Origin: Oscarella lobularis
Lineage: Eukaryota > Porifera > Homoscleromorpha > Homosclerophorida > Oscarellidae
DNA length: 64,000 bases
Assembly: GCF_947507565.1 (NCBI RefSeq)
Contig: NC_089175.1
Location: 6,685,733 to 6,749,732 of the forward strand
Direction of reading: 5' to 3'
Every line of letters starts with the position of its first letter. Positions within the stretch are counted from its first letter, which is position 1. A program made the position numbers and the translations under genes. The notes below the pieces were generated by a model. That model worked only from the letters and a program-made list of their open reading frames with translations, had not been told where the DNA came from and did not search any database. Shown here one piece after another: positions 35,477-47,849 of the stretch.

Positions 35477-35787
35477 ATGGCAACGAGAAATAATTGCTTA
35501 GCGTTTTTTTCATTGAGCTTCGTTACCACGGCAACCGATGTGCACGGCGTTTTCTTCAATCAAAGCCAAGTCTTTTGCAACGTTGTTGTGGCGATTGGAA
35601 CGTCGATGAGCGAATTTGGCCAGATGTGCTCTCCTGCTTCCAATCCAACTGCACTTCGACGCGATATCAAAGGTATGTTACTGGCGTGTCTCTTCCGCGT
35701 TCCATAAACTCTTCTCTCAGGTTCTAATGTATTGGTGGACTCCACGGGCCAGCTGAAGAGATTTGAGTGTCATCAGGTCTTTGTGCG
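35477..35787 (+). pseudogene. possible protein kinase (MAP3K-like) fragment
   Basis: Two plus-strand exons, 35477-35672 and 35722-35787, join in frame across a 49-base GT-AG intron to read RRDIKGSNVLVDSTGQLKRF. This resembles the kinase catalytic loop HRDIKG-N and the following strand in STE-type kinases. The His is Arg and the DFG motif does not follow, so the fragment is either broken or a chance match. Sequence before residue 45 shows no kinase pattern. A donor (GCGGTAAGT) ends exon 2; the next exon is not found, because the MITE-like element follows. Confidence 0.3.
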
Positions 35788-35829
35788 GTAAGTGGATTCA
35801 TTGCCTCGTATTCGGTTCTAAGGGTGTCT

Positions 35830-36124
35830 TTTAGGATTGGGGTCCTAAGCATGACCCCGTCATCAAAAACTGCTCCACCGGGGTCCTGGGCAAGACCCCG
35901 TCATCAAAAACTGCCCGGCAGGGGTCCTGGGCATGACCCCGTCAAAAACTGCCTGTGCATGGAAACGCGAGGGACAACTCTGTGCTTTTTTTAATTTTAT
36001 TTAATAAATCAACTATCCCTCCCCTTCTATCTTTGAGCAGTTTTTGATGACGGGGTCTTGCTCAGGACCCCGGTTGCGAGCCTTTTTTTATGACGGGGTC
36101 ATGCTCAGGACCCCAAATCCTAAA
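35830..36124. mobile_element. MITE-like element with about 40-bp terminal inverted repeats
   Basis: The left end TTTAGGATTGGGGTCCT... is matched by the inverted right end ...AGGACCCCAAATCCTAAA. The left arm holds three tandem copies of a 34-42 bp unit (GGGGTCCTGGGCATGACCCC then GTCATCAAAAACTGC); the right arm holds two in inverse orientation. No transposase ORF. A target-site duplication is not clear. Likely a non-autonomous foldback element. Confidence 0.7.
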
Positions 36125-36559
36125 GAACAAACGTCAATAACAATGAACAGTGCTTTGTATTGATACTACCTGGATGCCGCGGTGCAGATGCGATGACGAA
36201 CGGCGAGTTTTACGCGAATTAGCGCGAGATAGACACGTGGCATGCTCATCATCAACTAAAAATCGAAGAAATAACTGCACTACATAAACTTGATATACGA
36301 TCGATCTTCCTTCTTGGCTTTCGTCACAGGCATCGCAACACTGCAAAAAAGGCAACTGACTTGACAATTGATACGCTTGCCTTTGACTGTACAAATGAAA
36401 GAATCTCACCTAATTAATAAGCTTCAGCGTCCATCGACCTAAAATCCTAACTAAAGAAAACTATTCTACTCATAAAAGGAAACATGACGCGATTAAATTA
36501 CCTCAAAATCAATAGACCTATTATATATCTATACTCTATTCAACATCACCACAAATACC

Positions 36560-37020
36560 CATTGAGAGTACGAGGCAGCTGCTAGCTAAGGCACGAGGGA
36601 AAGGAGCTACTAGAGAATTCCACCCTACCCTCCTAGAAGACATCAACTAAATCCTAATGCAAAGGAGCGGACTAGAGAAAACTAGCGTAGTGATGCAAAC
36701 GAAACACGTGACAGATGTTGATCCGCGACACTCTTTGCTTTGGGTTTTCATGCGCTGCCATAGCAACCGTTCTCGCTCACCAACCCCAACCCGCCCTCGA
36801 TTACACATTCAGAAACCGAACCCAATGGATTAGACTGACGAAAATTTTTCTACGCTCGCGTGCGTGGGCAGTGCCGCGTCAGGCAATCAAATCCCGTCTA
36901 TGTCGCAGAGAGCCCCGCCTCCTATGTGTACGCCTACTTCACCAGGACCCCAATTGCAAACCTGGTCGCTCGCTGTCTTCATCAAGAAAGCTCTCGTCTT
37001 TGTCACATCACTATAAAGAG
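36560..37020 (+). repeat. dispersed repeat, copy 1
   Basis: GGCAGCTGCTAGCTAAGGCACG..., CAACCCCAACCCGCCCTCGA and GCGTGCGTGGGCAGTG appear in the same order as in 38985-39415. Identity is moderate with indels. No ORF of interest. Confidence 0.65.
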
Positions 37021-38984
37021 TAACATGAGTAAGCGATTCGCGTAGAAGTGTTGCTTACCTACCTGTTATAATAATACGTCTAATATTTGATTTCAATTTT
37101 TTTGATTTCATTTTTTATGAGAGGCTTCTAGAAAACAGACAAATGAATAGAATTTGACGTAACACGGGTGCACGCCACGCAGGATTGCTCACCAGTGAGT
37201 GGATGCAAGATGAAGAATGTGAACCGGGAGGTGGGAGGGGCTGTCCTCTCAACTGCCTGCGACGCTGTAGACCAAGAATAAGGTGAATGCGGATCATTGG
37301 TAATGAAAGATAGTCACAATCTTCTAGGGATCACTTGACTAATACATGCTATTAGTAGAATTAATAGTAGCTACAGTCTCATTGACTATTGGCTTACGTG
37401 ACGTCATCAAGAGATAGTGTTCGCAGGTCCATTCTGATTCCCTGTAAAAATTCTAAATAAATAAACAAATGAATTTAATAGAGAATATTTCGACTTCCCT
37501 ACCTACAACATCAAAAGCGTCGGAGAAGACAAAAAGGCACAGAAAAAAAAGGAACTCCTAAAATAAAAGCAATGATATAATTAATGATGTTTTGTTCTCA
37601 AAAAAATATTTATTGAATTCAGACTCGGATCAAACTTCATGTAGAAGACCAAGAAGAATTAGCTAACGTCATCAAGAGCTAGCGTGATTCCCATAGAATT
37701 AGTAATTTTAATAAGCCAACCCTGAATTATTTATAACCATAAAGGAATAAATGTACAGCAAATATTTCCAAACCTGCGACGTCAAAAAACGTTGAAGAGA
37801 ACAAGAACGTTGAGATTCCACCGTTTCAAATTTTTGGTAATTAATAAAGGAAAATTATAAATATTACTTACTTATGACGTCAAAATCGTTGGAAAAGACA
37901 AAGAACGGTGAGTCATTTACGCTTTAGTTCAGCTGAAACTTTTGCAAACCTAAAATAAAATCAATCATTCAATTTAATTAATTATTGACGCGAAGCTCTA
38001 ATATCGAATTTGGACTCTGGTGAAACTTTGGGAATCTTACTTCATAGATCAGACGAGCCATGCGAGATACTGAAGATCTGCTACGATATTTTCTGTTGAG
38101 AGGCCCCTTTCGAGGGTACGCGATCGCGAATCGCGTTTGCGCCACGCCAAGCGAAACTAAAAACAGCGAGAAGCTACCGACAACTATTTCCACCCAAGAA
38201 AGAGATGGGATAACACGAATTGGCGTCTCAACCGTTTTTTCGGTTTCTTTTTTACGCTGTCCACGTCATCGCATGCTTTCACTAACAATACGCGAGTGGA
38301 GCGCCGTGCAAACGGGTGGAGCTCGCGCTCTCTACGCTGGGGAGTTGAGCGTCAATTAGAGGCACACAAACGCGCACGTGAGTGGAGGGACGCCTATCGC
38401 GAAGGACGCGTGCGCTTGTGGACGAGTCCCTACGTCTCCATAACTAGGAGATCAAGAAAAAATACCATGCAACTATCATGCACTACAAAAAATCGCACAG
38501 GAATTTCTACTTCTCTTCGTCTTCTTTCAGTTAATTCACCTGCAATATCATGTCAGTGGAAAATAATGACTCAAAACGCTTACCTTTCCAAAATTCATGT
38601 TTACCATTCAGCATCATTCGAATCTTACGCTAAAAAAGAAAGAGATATTATTAAATAAATTAATTACATAAAATGCTGCAAAAAAATTAAAGACATCAAC
38701 CTGCAAATAAAAACCTGCAAAAACCGTAAATACCTAAAATTTAAACCTGTGAAAAAATAAAAACCTGTGGAAAAAACCTAAACCTAAACCTGTGAAAAAT
38801 TAAAACCTGTGAAAAAAATAAAAACCTGTACAAAAAAAGAATCCTGCGGAAAAAACCTACTATCTGCCCTGAAAAAGAAAAGCAAGCACGTGATAAAAAA
38901 ACCTAGATTACCATACAAATCCATTGACCTAAAATATCCCTAAATACTAATCAACCTAGATTACCTGAAAATCCATTGAAAAAT

Positions 38985-39415
38985 GCACGTGGCGGCTGCT
39001 AGCTAAGCACGTAAGGGGAAAGGAGCTACAAGCCTACTACACAAACCGCCCTACCCTACTAGCAGCCGCCAACTAAAACCTTAGTGCATAGAGAGAGGAC
39101 CCGTGCAAACTAACGTAGTGATGCAAACCGAAGCACGTGAGGGAGGAAGTGCCATTACTGCATTATACCGATTTGTCGTCCCGCTACACTCTCTGCAACG
39201 TACACAATTGGGCTTCGTGCACTACAATGACCACCAGCCCTCACTCGTGGACCCCAACCCGCCCTCGATTAGACTTTTGGAAATCAGACCTAATTGTTAG
39301 ACTGGCGGAAATTTTCTATGCCCGCGAGCGTGGGCAGTGGCCATCGCAGGCATTCAGCACCGTGTACGTCACAAAAAGCCCTGCCCCCTAAGAGCACGCC
39401 TACACCACTGGGGGC
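38985..39415 (+). repeat. dispersed repeat, copy 2
   Basis: Partner of 36560-37020: GGCGGCTGCTAGCTAAGCACG, GACCCCAACCCGCCCTCGA and GAGCGTGGGCAGTGG in the same order and strand. Confidence 0.65.
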
Positions 39416-39499
39416 CCCAATTGGGTGACCTGATCGTCGCGCTGGCATGTGGTGTTCTTCTCTCTTTCGTGGCCGAACTAGAGAAAAGAAGAAGAAAAT

Positions 39500-39930
39500 G
39501 ATATAAAACGAAATTCGAGTGCACGCGATGAGGGATCGTCGAAAGGCGAGTGGATTACGCGCGTCGTCACGTCCGCGTCACGTAGCCGCGCGTCGCGAAA
39601 AAGTCGTTTGGCGAGTAGAAACAACCACGCGCGGGTTCTTTCGACGCTCTATGCCGCTTTACGCGCCGAGACGGGGAAGGTGACGCGCCGAGAGGACAAG
39701 AAACGTACCACGTTCAGTGCGCTTGGTCGCTTCACCGATTGGCGCCTACAAATTCGAGCTGTCTGCGCCTCACAACAGCAAAGAAGTCTTCTCGATGAGC
39801 GCGTCGAGAGCTGGGGCTTCCGAAAACGAGTTCCAAGAGCGTGTGGAGCGGAGACTTCATTCAGAGTCACCCGGACACTGACACCTCAGCGACCAATGAG
39901 AAGAGGGCGTGTGCTCACGTGAAAAACGAG
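39500..39930. promoter_or_regulatory. CpG-rich patch, possible promoter
   Basis: Dense CG dinucleotides (ACGCGCGTCGTCACGTCCGCGTCACGTAGCCGCGCGTCGCG) compared with AT-rich surroundings. It might be a promoter, but no coding exon can be attached to it. Confidence 0.3.
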
Positions 39931-41689
39931 GAGATTAATGTGTTCATATCACGTGTTAAAAAGGTAAATGTACCGGTACGTATATATGTATGTGGATACT
40001 GTACAGGAGAAAAGAGTCAGTAAAAAAGCTTCAATATCTAGTTTACTGTACAGAATGGTGATTTGAGCTTTGTAGTCATGAGTAGTGAGTCCCCAAAGGC
40101 CCCATCTAACGTTGACACATTCCAAATTTGAGATCCAAATCAAACCGGACCAACAATTCCCGTTGATTGTGTTCAGCCTCGTACGACTTCCTCACTTGCT
40201 CATCTTTGCCAGACTCCTCGCAAAAAAAAGAAACACGATCCTTCCGAACCCACGAAATTCGGTTTATCTCCTTTGAGCTGAGCACCGCTTAGCTAAAGAG
40301 TGCACTAAAGGAGACAGCCCTGATATTATTGACTAACACAGAGCCATGATATTGACTAACACAGAGGACCTCCCATTCTCTTAGACAATCTATCTACATT
40401 ATCACTAACAAATACTCTCACATCAAATACTTTTCTAACATAAGCAGTGGTGGACCTTAGGACTGCAAGATGCCTTGTGAGGGTTTCTTTTTACCTTGGG
40501 CCGTGTAGTTCAGTCTCTTTGCCTTCGTTACTCGCTGAACAGCGGCTCTCGTTCTGTCGACAGGCGATGATGCCCTCATGCTGCCTTTTCGCGCGACTGC
40601 AGAAAAAGAAACTTTCTTTCTGAAGATCGTAAGATGCTCTCCTTGGAAAGGAAACGATAAACTGTACGGGACGCTACCACTCGATGTCACGTGATTACAT
40701 TTCTATAGCGTTTTCGAAGCCCAGGAAAGCGTCTTCGTCGATGCAACTTACGCAGCAAGTTAAGCGTGCCATAAAAGATTGCGCTTAGCACATTTTTAGA
40801 AAATCGAGGCTCCATTAGGGAACAACGCTCGTTTCGAAGCATAACTTCATTCAATGCGCTTCAATGTATCTCAGGTAAGTACGAACAGAGACTTCAAAGC
40901 AGTGTTATTAGTAAGAGTGAGGAAGAGCTCTTTTGCGAGGCTCGATCCTCATTATGACATAGTCGACCTTCTGCCCTTCCCTTTCTTCCACCTAAAGAAG
41001 ACGTCAATTTGCTGCTTCAGCTTAGCCCGCGAAGCAGCAGCATTTCTATTGCCAACAGAACGCGCAGGCATCGCGATTCGAGCCTAGAATCCATTAAGGT
41101 TAGACCCTTCATTACGGTAGCAGTGAAGATTGATCCTAGGAAGCGTTTACCTGGAAGGATAAGGTTACAGATCTCACACCACCCACTAAAAGCGTGCAGC
41201 ACTTTTTGTTGTCATCCATAATCGATTGTTCATTTTTCAGTTATCGTTCTCGTTGTTTTCATGTCTGGGGGTAGGGAAAGTTTATCTCCGATTTTTCAAG
41301 TTCCATCGTGTTAATTCTACATGTCCACAACAAATTTCATCTCATCATTCGCAACAGATAGGACGAAAACACAGATCGTTTTTCTTTACGAACGCTTAAC
41401 CCAATCTAGTTCCATAAGAGCTGTCTCTACAGCCTGACTTAGTGGCGCAATGGTCCCTTTGCCCACAAACAGTATCAACTTCTCCACCATTTCCTCTATA
41501 GCTTCTTCCATTTCCCTAAAAGGAAGGCTACAGGGTATGTCGTAGAGTTTCACTCGATATTGTTTATTGCATCAACACAAATCACAACTTGCCTATCTGA
41601 AATTCGTGGTTACCTTGCTAAAACTCATACGAAAAAATCGGCTCAGCGGCAGAAACGTCAATCTTTTCTACGCTATTCACGCTCTTTTT

Positions 41690-41960
41690 CTAAATTTTAT
41701 TTCAGAAAATGACAAGTGCATATGGTCCACTAGAACTCCGATACACATTATTCAGGGTGGTAAGAGTCCACCCGGCCTTATTGTCGTTGTAAGATGCTGC
41801 TATTGCATCGCCTGCTGTACTAACGCTCAGCCTGTACTTGGAACTAGAGTCCTCCACGTTAAAGCTACTGTACTTGGCGTACGCTCTGTTCCCCGAATAA
41901 TCTTCGAATTCAATTCTTAATTCATTTGCTCCATTTGGCTGCACATCTGGTGAAGAGAAG
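41690..41960 (-). pseudogene. FReD relic cut off by a minisatellite
   Basis: On the minus strand: NGANELRIEFEDYSGNRAYA, then KYSSFNVEDSSSKYRLSV, then STAGDAIAAS with SGYSG deleted, then a shifted LNNVYRSSSG. It is followed by the family's 3' border (TGAAATAAAATTTAG). The 5' half of the FReD and all other exons are replaced by the 81-bp array, which starts within the LHQL region (GGTGAAGAGAAGCTC). Confidence 0.85.
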
Positions 41961-41961
41961 C

Positions 41962-44900
41962 TCTCCATCGTCGAAGATACGTGATCGTACGACGCGAGAA
42001 TCAAACCCTTTCTTCCGCCTTTGCTCTGACTATCCTGCATCGAGACGTCGGCGACGAGGCCTGCGCCTTCGATGCGGGAATGACTCGCTCCACTCGCATG
42101 AGCACAAGTGTGCGACGGACGATCCGGAGATCCGCCCGTCGTGCGAGACATTCGCACCCATAACACATTTCTCTCGATCGTCGAAGATACGTGATCGTAC
42201 GACGCGAGAGATGCGCCCGTCGTGCCAGCGATTCGCACCCATAATACATTTCTCTCGATCGTCGATGATACGTGATCGTACGACGCGAGAGATGCGCCCG
42301 TCGTGCAAGACACTCGCACCCAAAACACATTTCTCTCCATCGTCGAAGATACGTAAACGTACGACAGACACGAGAGATGCGCCCGTCGTGCCAGCCATTC
42401 GCACCCATAACACATTTCTCTCCATCGTCGAAGACACATTTCTCTCCATCGTCGAAGATACCTGATCGTACGACGCGAGAGATGGCCCCGTCGGGCAAGA
42501 CGCTCGCTCCCATAACACATTTCTCTCGATCGTCAAAGATCCGTGAACGTACGACGCGAGAGATGAGCGCGTCGTGCGTGATAATTCATTTCTCTCGATC
42601 GTCGATGATACGTGATCGTACGACGCGAGAGATGCGCCCATCATGCCAGCCATTCGCACCCATAATACATTTCTCTCCATCGTCGAAGATACGTAAACGT
42701 ACGACACGAGAGATGCGCCCGTCGTGCCAGCACATTTCTCTCGATCGTCTATGATACGTGATCGTACGACGCGAGAGATGCGCCCGTCGTGCAAGACACT
42801 CGCACCCAAAACACATTTCTCTCGATCGTCGAAGATACCTGATCGTACGACGCGAGAGATGGCCCCGTCGGGCAAGACACTCGCACCCATAACACGATGA
42901 TACGTGATCGTACGACGCGAGAGATGCGCCCATTGTGCCAGCCATTCGCACCCATAGCACATTTCTCTCGATCGTCGAATATACATGATTGTACGACGCG
43001 AGAGATCCGCCCGTCGTGCGAGACATTCGCACCCATAATACATTTCTCTCGATCGTCGAAGATACGTGATCGTACGACGCGAGAGATGGCGCCTGTCGGG
43101 CAAGACACTCGCACCCAAAACACATTTCTCTCCATCGAAGATACGTGATCGTACGACGCGAGAGATGCGCAAATGGTGCCAGCCATTCGCACTCATAGCA
43201 CATTTCTCTCGATCGTCGATGATACGTGATCGTACGACGCGAGAGATCCGCCCGTCGTGCGAGACATTCGCACCCATAACACATTTCTCTCTATTATCGA
43301 AGATACGTGATCGTACGACGCAAGATATGCGCCCATGGTGCCAGCCATTCGCACCCATAGCACATTTCTCTCGATCGTCGAAGATACGTGATCGTACGAC
43401 GCGAGAGATGCGCCCGTTGTGCCAGCCATTCGCACCCATAGCACATTTCTCTCAATCGTCGAAGATACGTGATCGTACGACGCGAGAGATGCGCCCGTTG
43501 TGCCAGCCATTCGCAACCATAGCGCATTTCTCTCGATCGTCGATGATACGTGATCGTACGACGCGAGAGATGCGCCCGTTGTGCCAGCCATTCGCACCCA
43601 TAGCACATTTCTCTCAATCGTCGAAGATACGTGATCGTACGACGCGAGAGATGCGCCCGTTGTGCCAGCCATTCGCAACCATAGCGCATTTCTCTCGATC
43701 GTCGATGATACGTGATCGTACGACGCGAGAGATGGCGCCCGTCGAGCAAGACACTCACCCATAAAACAATTCTCTCCGTGGAAGATACGTGATCGTACGA
43801 CGCGAGAGATGCGCCCGTCGTGCCAGCCATTCGCACCCATAATACATTTCTCTCGATCGTCGATGATACGAGATCGTTCGATGCGAGAGATGCGCTCGTC
43901 GTGCAAGCCATTCGCACCCATAACACATTTCTCTCCATCGTCGAAGATACGTGATCGTACGACGCAAGAGATGGCGCCTGTCGGGCAAGACACTCGCACC
44001 CAAAACACATTTCTCTCCATCGAAGATACGTGATCGTACGATGCGAGAGATGCGCCCGTCGTGCCAGCAATTCGCAACCATACTACATTTCTCTCCATCG
44101 TCGAAGATACGTGATCGTACGACGCAAGAGATGGCGCCCGTCGGGCAAGGCACTCGCACCCATAACACATTTCTCTCAATCGTCGAAGATACGTGATCGT
44201 ACGACGCGAGAGATGGCGCCCGTCGAGCAAGACACTCCCACCCATAAAACAATTCTCTCCATCGAAGATACGTGATCGTACGACGCGAGAGATGCGCCCG
44301 TCGTGCCAGCCATTCCTACCCATAACACATTTCTCTCCATCGTCGAAGATACGTAAACGTACGACACGAGAGATGCGCCCGTCGTGCCAGCCATTCCTAC
44401 CCATAACACATTTCTCTCCATCGTCGAAGATACGTAAACGTACGACGCGAGAGATGCGCCCGTCGTGCCAGCCATTCGCACCCATAACACATTTCTCTCC
44501 ATCGTCGAAGATACCTGATCGTACGACGCGAGAGATGGCCCCGTCGGGCAAGACACTCGCTCCCATAACACATTTCTCTCGATCGTCGAAGATCCGTGAA
44601 CGTACGACGCGAGAGATGGGCGCGTCGTGCGTGACATTCGCACCCATAATACATTTCTCTCGATCGTCGAAGATACGTGGTCGTACGACGCGAGAGTTGC
44701 GCCCGTCGTGCCAGCCATTCAAACCCATAGCACATTTCTCTCGATCGTCGAAGATACGTGATCGTACGACGCGAGAGATGCGCCCATCGTTCCAGCCATT
44801 CGCACCCATAGCACATTTCTCTCGATCGTCGATGATACGTGATCGTACGACGCGAGAGATGGCGCCTGTCGGGCAAGACACTCGCACCCAAAACACATTT

Positions 44901-46135
44901 CTCTCCATCGAAGATACGTGATCGTACGACGCGAGAGATGCGCCTATGGTGCCAGCCATTCGCACCCATAGCACATTTCTCTCTATTATCGAAGATACGT
45001 GATCGTACGACGCAAGATATGCGCCCATGGTGCCAGCCATTCGCACCCATAGCACATTTCTCTCGATCGTCGAAGATACGTGATCGTACGACGCGAGAGA
45101 TGGCGCCTGTCGGGCAAGACACTCGTACCCAAAACACATTTCTCTCCATCGTCAAAGATACCTGATCGTACGACGCGAGAGATGGCCCCTTCGGGCAAGA
45201 CCATAACACATTTCTCTCGATCGTCGAAGATCCGTGAGCGTACGACGCGAGAGATGGGCGCGTCGTGCGTGACATTCGCACCCATAATACATTTCTCTCG
45301 ATCGTCGATGATACGTGATCGTACGACGCGAGAGATGCGCCCGTCGTGCCAGCCATTCAAACCCATAGCACATTTCTCCCGATCGTCGAAGATACGTGAT
45401 CGTACGACGCGAGAGATGCGCCCATGGTGCCAGCCATTCGCACCCATAGCACATTTCTCTCGATCGTCGATGATACGTGATCGTACGACGCGAGAGATGC
45501 GCCCGTCGTGCCAGCCATTCGCACTCATAATACATTTCTCTCTTTCGTCGATGATACGTGATCGTACGACGCGAGAGATGCGCCCGTCGTGCAAGACACT
45601 CGCACCCATAACACATTTCTCTCGATCGTCGAAGATACATCATCGTACGACGCAAGAGATGCGCCCGTCGTGCGTGACTTTCGCACCCATAACACATTTC
45701 TCTCCATCGTCGATGATACGTGATCGTACGACGCGAGAGATGCGCCCGTCGTGCGTGACACATTTCTCTCCATCGTCGATGATACGTGATCGTACGACGC
45801 GAGAGATCCGCCCGTCGTGCGAGACATTCGCACCCATAACACATTTCTCTCAATCGTCGAAGATACGTGATCGTACGACGCGAGAGATGGGCCGGTCTTG
45901 CGAGACATTCGCACCCATAACACATTTATCTCGATCGTCGAAGATACGTGATCGTACGACGCGAGAGATGTGCCGGTCGTGCGAGACATTCGCACCCATA
46001 ACACATTTCTCTCGGTCGTCGAAGATACGTGATCGTACGACGCGAGAGATGGGCCTGTCGTGCGAGACATTCGCACCCATAACACATTTCTCTCGATCGT
46101 CGAAGATACGTGATCGTACGACGCGAGCTGCGCGC
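41962..46135. repeat. 81-bp minisatellite, about 51 copies
   Basis: The unit begins CGTGATCGTACGACGCGAGA, continues GATGCGCCCGTCGTGCCAGC, then CATTCGCACCCATAACACAT, and ends TTCTCTCGATCGTCGAAGATA. Spacing is 81 (for example 42191 to 42272) with deletions in some units. Since 81 = 27 codons and some frames lack stops, frames up to 648 codons open on the minus strand and 392 on the plus strand; several frames are open together, so I do not call a gene. The unit can form a hairpin: CTCTCG-AT-CGTCG pairs with CGACG-CGAGAG around a 16-base loop. Confidence 0.93.
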
Positions 46136-46880
46136 GAGAATCGTAGCGATTGCACGCGGACAGCCAGAGACGCCTGCACTCTTTCCACTGTCTATCGGTG
46201 CGGATTCGGAGCAGCGTCAGTATTATCACTGATCAAGACTTCTCGCGATCCGTACTGATACTGGGGTCCAATCGGATATCATTAATCGGTATTTTCATTT
46301 CCAGAGAGTAGTACCCCCTTACTATATGCCAAAAAAACGGGGTTTTGTCCTTAATGACTTAGACGCTATGGCGTGTAGGTCGCTCGCTCGATAATACAAA
46401 TGCCATCTTCAAAATCGTGTTTTTGCATAGCAACAGTACATGGAAAAAATTTTCCCGCCCACCGGAAACGGTTAATTTAATTATACCGCCGTTTTCGTCG
46501 AATAAACGAACCTCAATAGTCCCTTTTTAAAAAATTTTGGGAACGCCCACTATTGAGGGGCAAGTGTCTCCATACCCGGGTCGTTGCTAGGCTCGCCTAC
46601 GCAATCGACGTCACTGACTACTAACTTAAACGCGATCACGTGTTATAGAGCGATATCGATAAACGTCACTAATGCGATTATTCGCAACTGCGATGGTGCG
46701 CATGCGGGACTCAGTAGCTACAGTGTGTCCCCTTGCTCGATTTCTCCTCGTAAGCGTTTCCGTAGTCAAAAGGAACTCTTCCTCTACCGCCTAAGCTTTC
46801 GACCGACGCCATTTCCAAACGACGACAGGTCTCGCGGACGATTACAAGCCTCACGGCACAATTTTGGCGCACCCGCTTCA
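46136..46880. other. unique sequence right of the minisatellite
   Basis: No gene is supported up to 46880. The ORF from 46584 has no recognisable domain and overlaps an acceptor-like site at 46887. Confidence 0.4.
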
Positions 46881-46887
46881 CAAATAG

Positions 46888-47770
46888 GCTCCCGGATCGT
46901 GGAAAGTAGACTACATCAGCGAAGCGGCTCAAAAGGTTCAAGAAAAAGCGATGCGGTACGTAGAAAGAATGGTTGGTTTGTTTAGATTGGTGAAAAACCG
47001 TGGAGAAAGCCTCTCACTATGGCCATGGGAGTCGAAAGTAGCGAGATGCGCGACAAGTATCGCGGCGAAACGACGTTGCTGCGCGTCACTGGCGAGCCGC
47101 AGCTCTTGGAGGGAATGGAAAGCGACGGGCTCATGCCGTCGACGTTGAAGGAGCATCATGCAGAGTCGCATTCATCCAATAGGAAAAAAGGCGAGAAATA
47201 TCGATTTATCGTACTAGAGTATCTTATCTGATTCTCTCTGTCTTTTTAGAAACCTGAGGGTTCTGATGAGAAGTTTGCTATTCGGGATGTTGGTGCAATG
47301 AAAGTCAATGAACCCTACATGACTACGAGTCACAAGACTCGTCCGCCTTTTACCAAGTAGGTTACTATAATAAATATAATTAAATATTTACCTAATTTGA
47401 TTTTTTCAGGATTGAACTAGGATGTTATCCGCGTCAAGACGCAGCCACCTGATGGCAGTGTGAAGACTATCCCAAAGCATGGGGCTTTGGTACCAAGCAA
47501 AAGTAGGAAAACCTTCAGTCATTTATATAAAATTAATTATATAGGATTCTCTAGCCCGTTGCCAAAGACTCTCGATGAATGCTACTGAAACGATGTCCCA
47601 AATAACACAGCCAGCCAGAGTACCTCACGGGTAAATTATTTAAAAATCTTCTCCAACGTTTTTTACTGATTTGTGTTTAGAGGCATTGAATCTCTGGCTG
47701 CTGCTTCCTACACGTGGCCTTCGGAATCGGAAAAATGTCGACAGTTCCAGCACCGTCTCAATTTCTTGGT
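46888..47770 (+). pseudogene. decaying multi-exon gene of unknown family
   Basis: Candidate exons: 46888-46958 (WKVDYISEAAQKVQEKAM), about 47019-47205 (MAMGVESSEMRDKYRGETT), 47250-47356 (KFAIRDVGAMKVNEPYMTTS then HKTRPPFTK), 47410-47507 and 47683-47769. Joining the third and fourth gives IELGCYPRQDAAT, then TGA at 47450-47452, then WQCEDYPKAWGFGTK still in the same frame. An in-frame stop inside an otherwise clean reading frame suggests a nonsense mutation or sequencing error. The next exon near 47545 also has a stop. The short Tyr/Trp/Pro-rich style recalls ciliary microtubule-associated proteins, but I do not recognise the family. FReD promoter-type sequence follows directly at 47850. Confidence 0.45.
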
Positions 47771-47849
47771 ATCTCTCACTAAAATTTAAATTACAATCTC
47801 ATCCCCCCCCGGATCTACAATGTTTTATCTAGGGGACGGTGAAGTTGCC

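Larger units (their letters stand above)
36125..41229. other. long gene-poor stretch
   Basis: No convincing gene. Contents seen: a pair of dispersed repeats (given separately), short (A/T)-rich runs, a low-complexity AAACCTGTGAAAAA region (38690-38860), degenerate ACGTCAAAA...GAAGACAA motifs near 37510, 37780 and 37880, and a CpG-rich patch (39500-39930). One possible minus-strand exon ends at CATCCAGGTAGT near 36173; I could not connect it to anything. Confidence 0.4.

Noticed and set aside
38060-38658. Overlapping plus-strand ORFs of 99 and 120 codons
   Set aside because: No recognisable domain, low-complexity surroundings and no splice or promoter context.
39608-39922. 104-codon Arg-rich ORF
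   Set aside because: CpG-rich DNA favours such frames; opposite strand equally open; no domain.
41926-46258. Long ORFs up to 648 codons with SRVVRSRIFDD or RDRTTREM repeats
   Set aside because: Artefact of the 81-bp repeat, open in several overlapping frames; no recognised fold.
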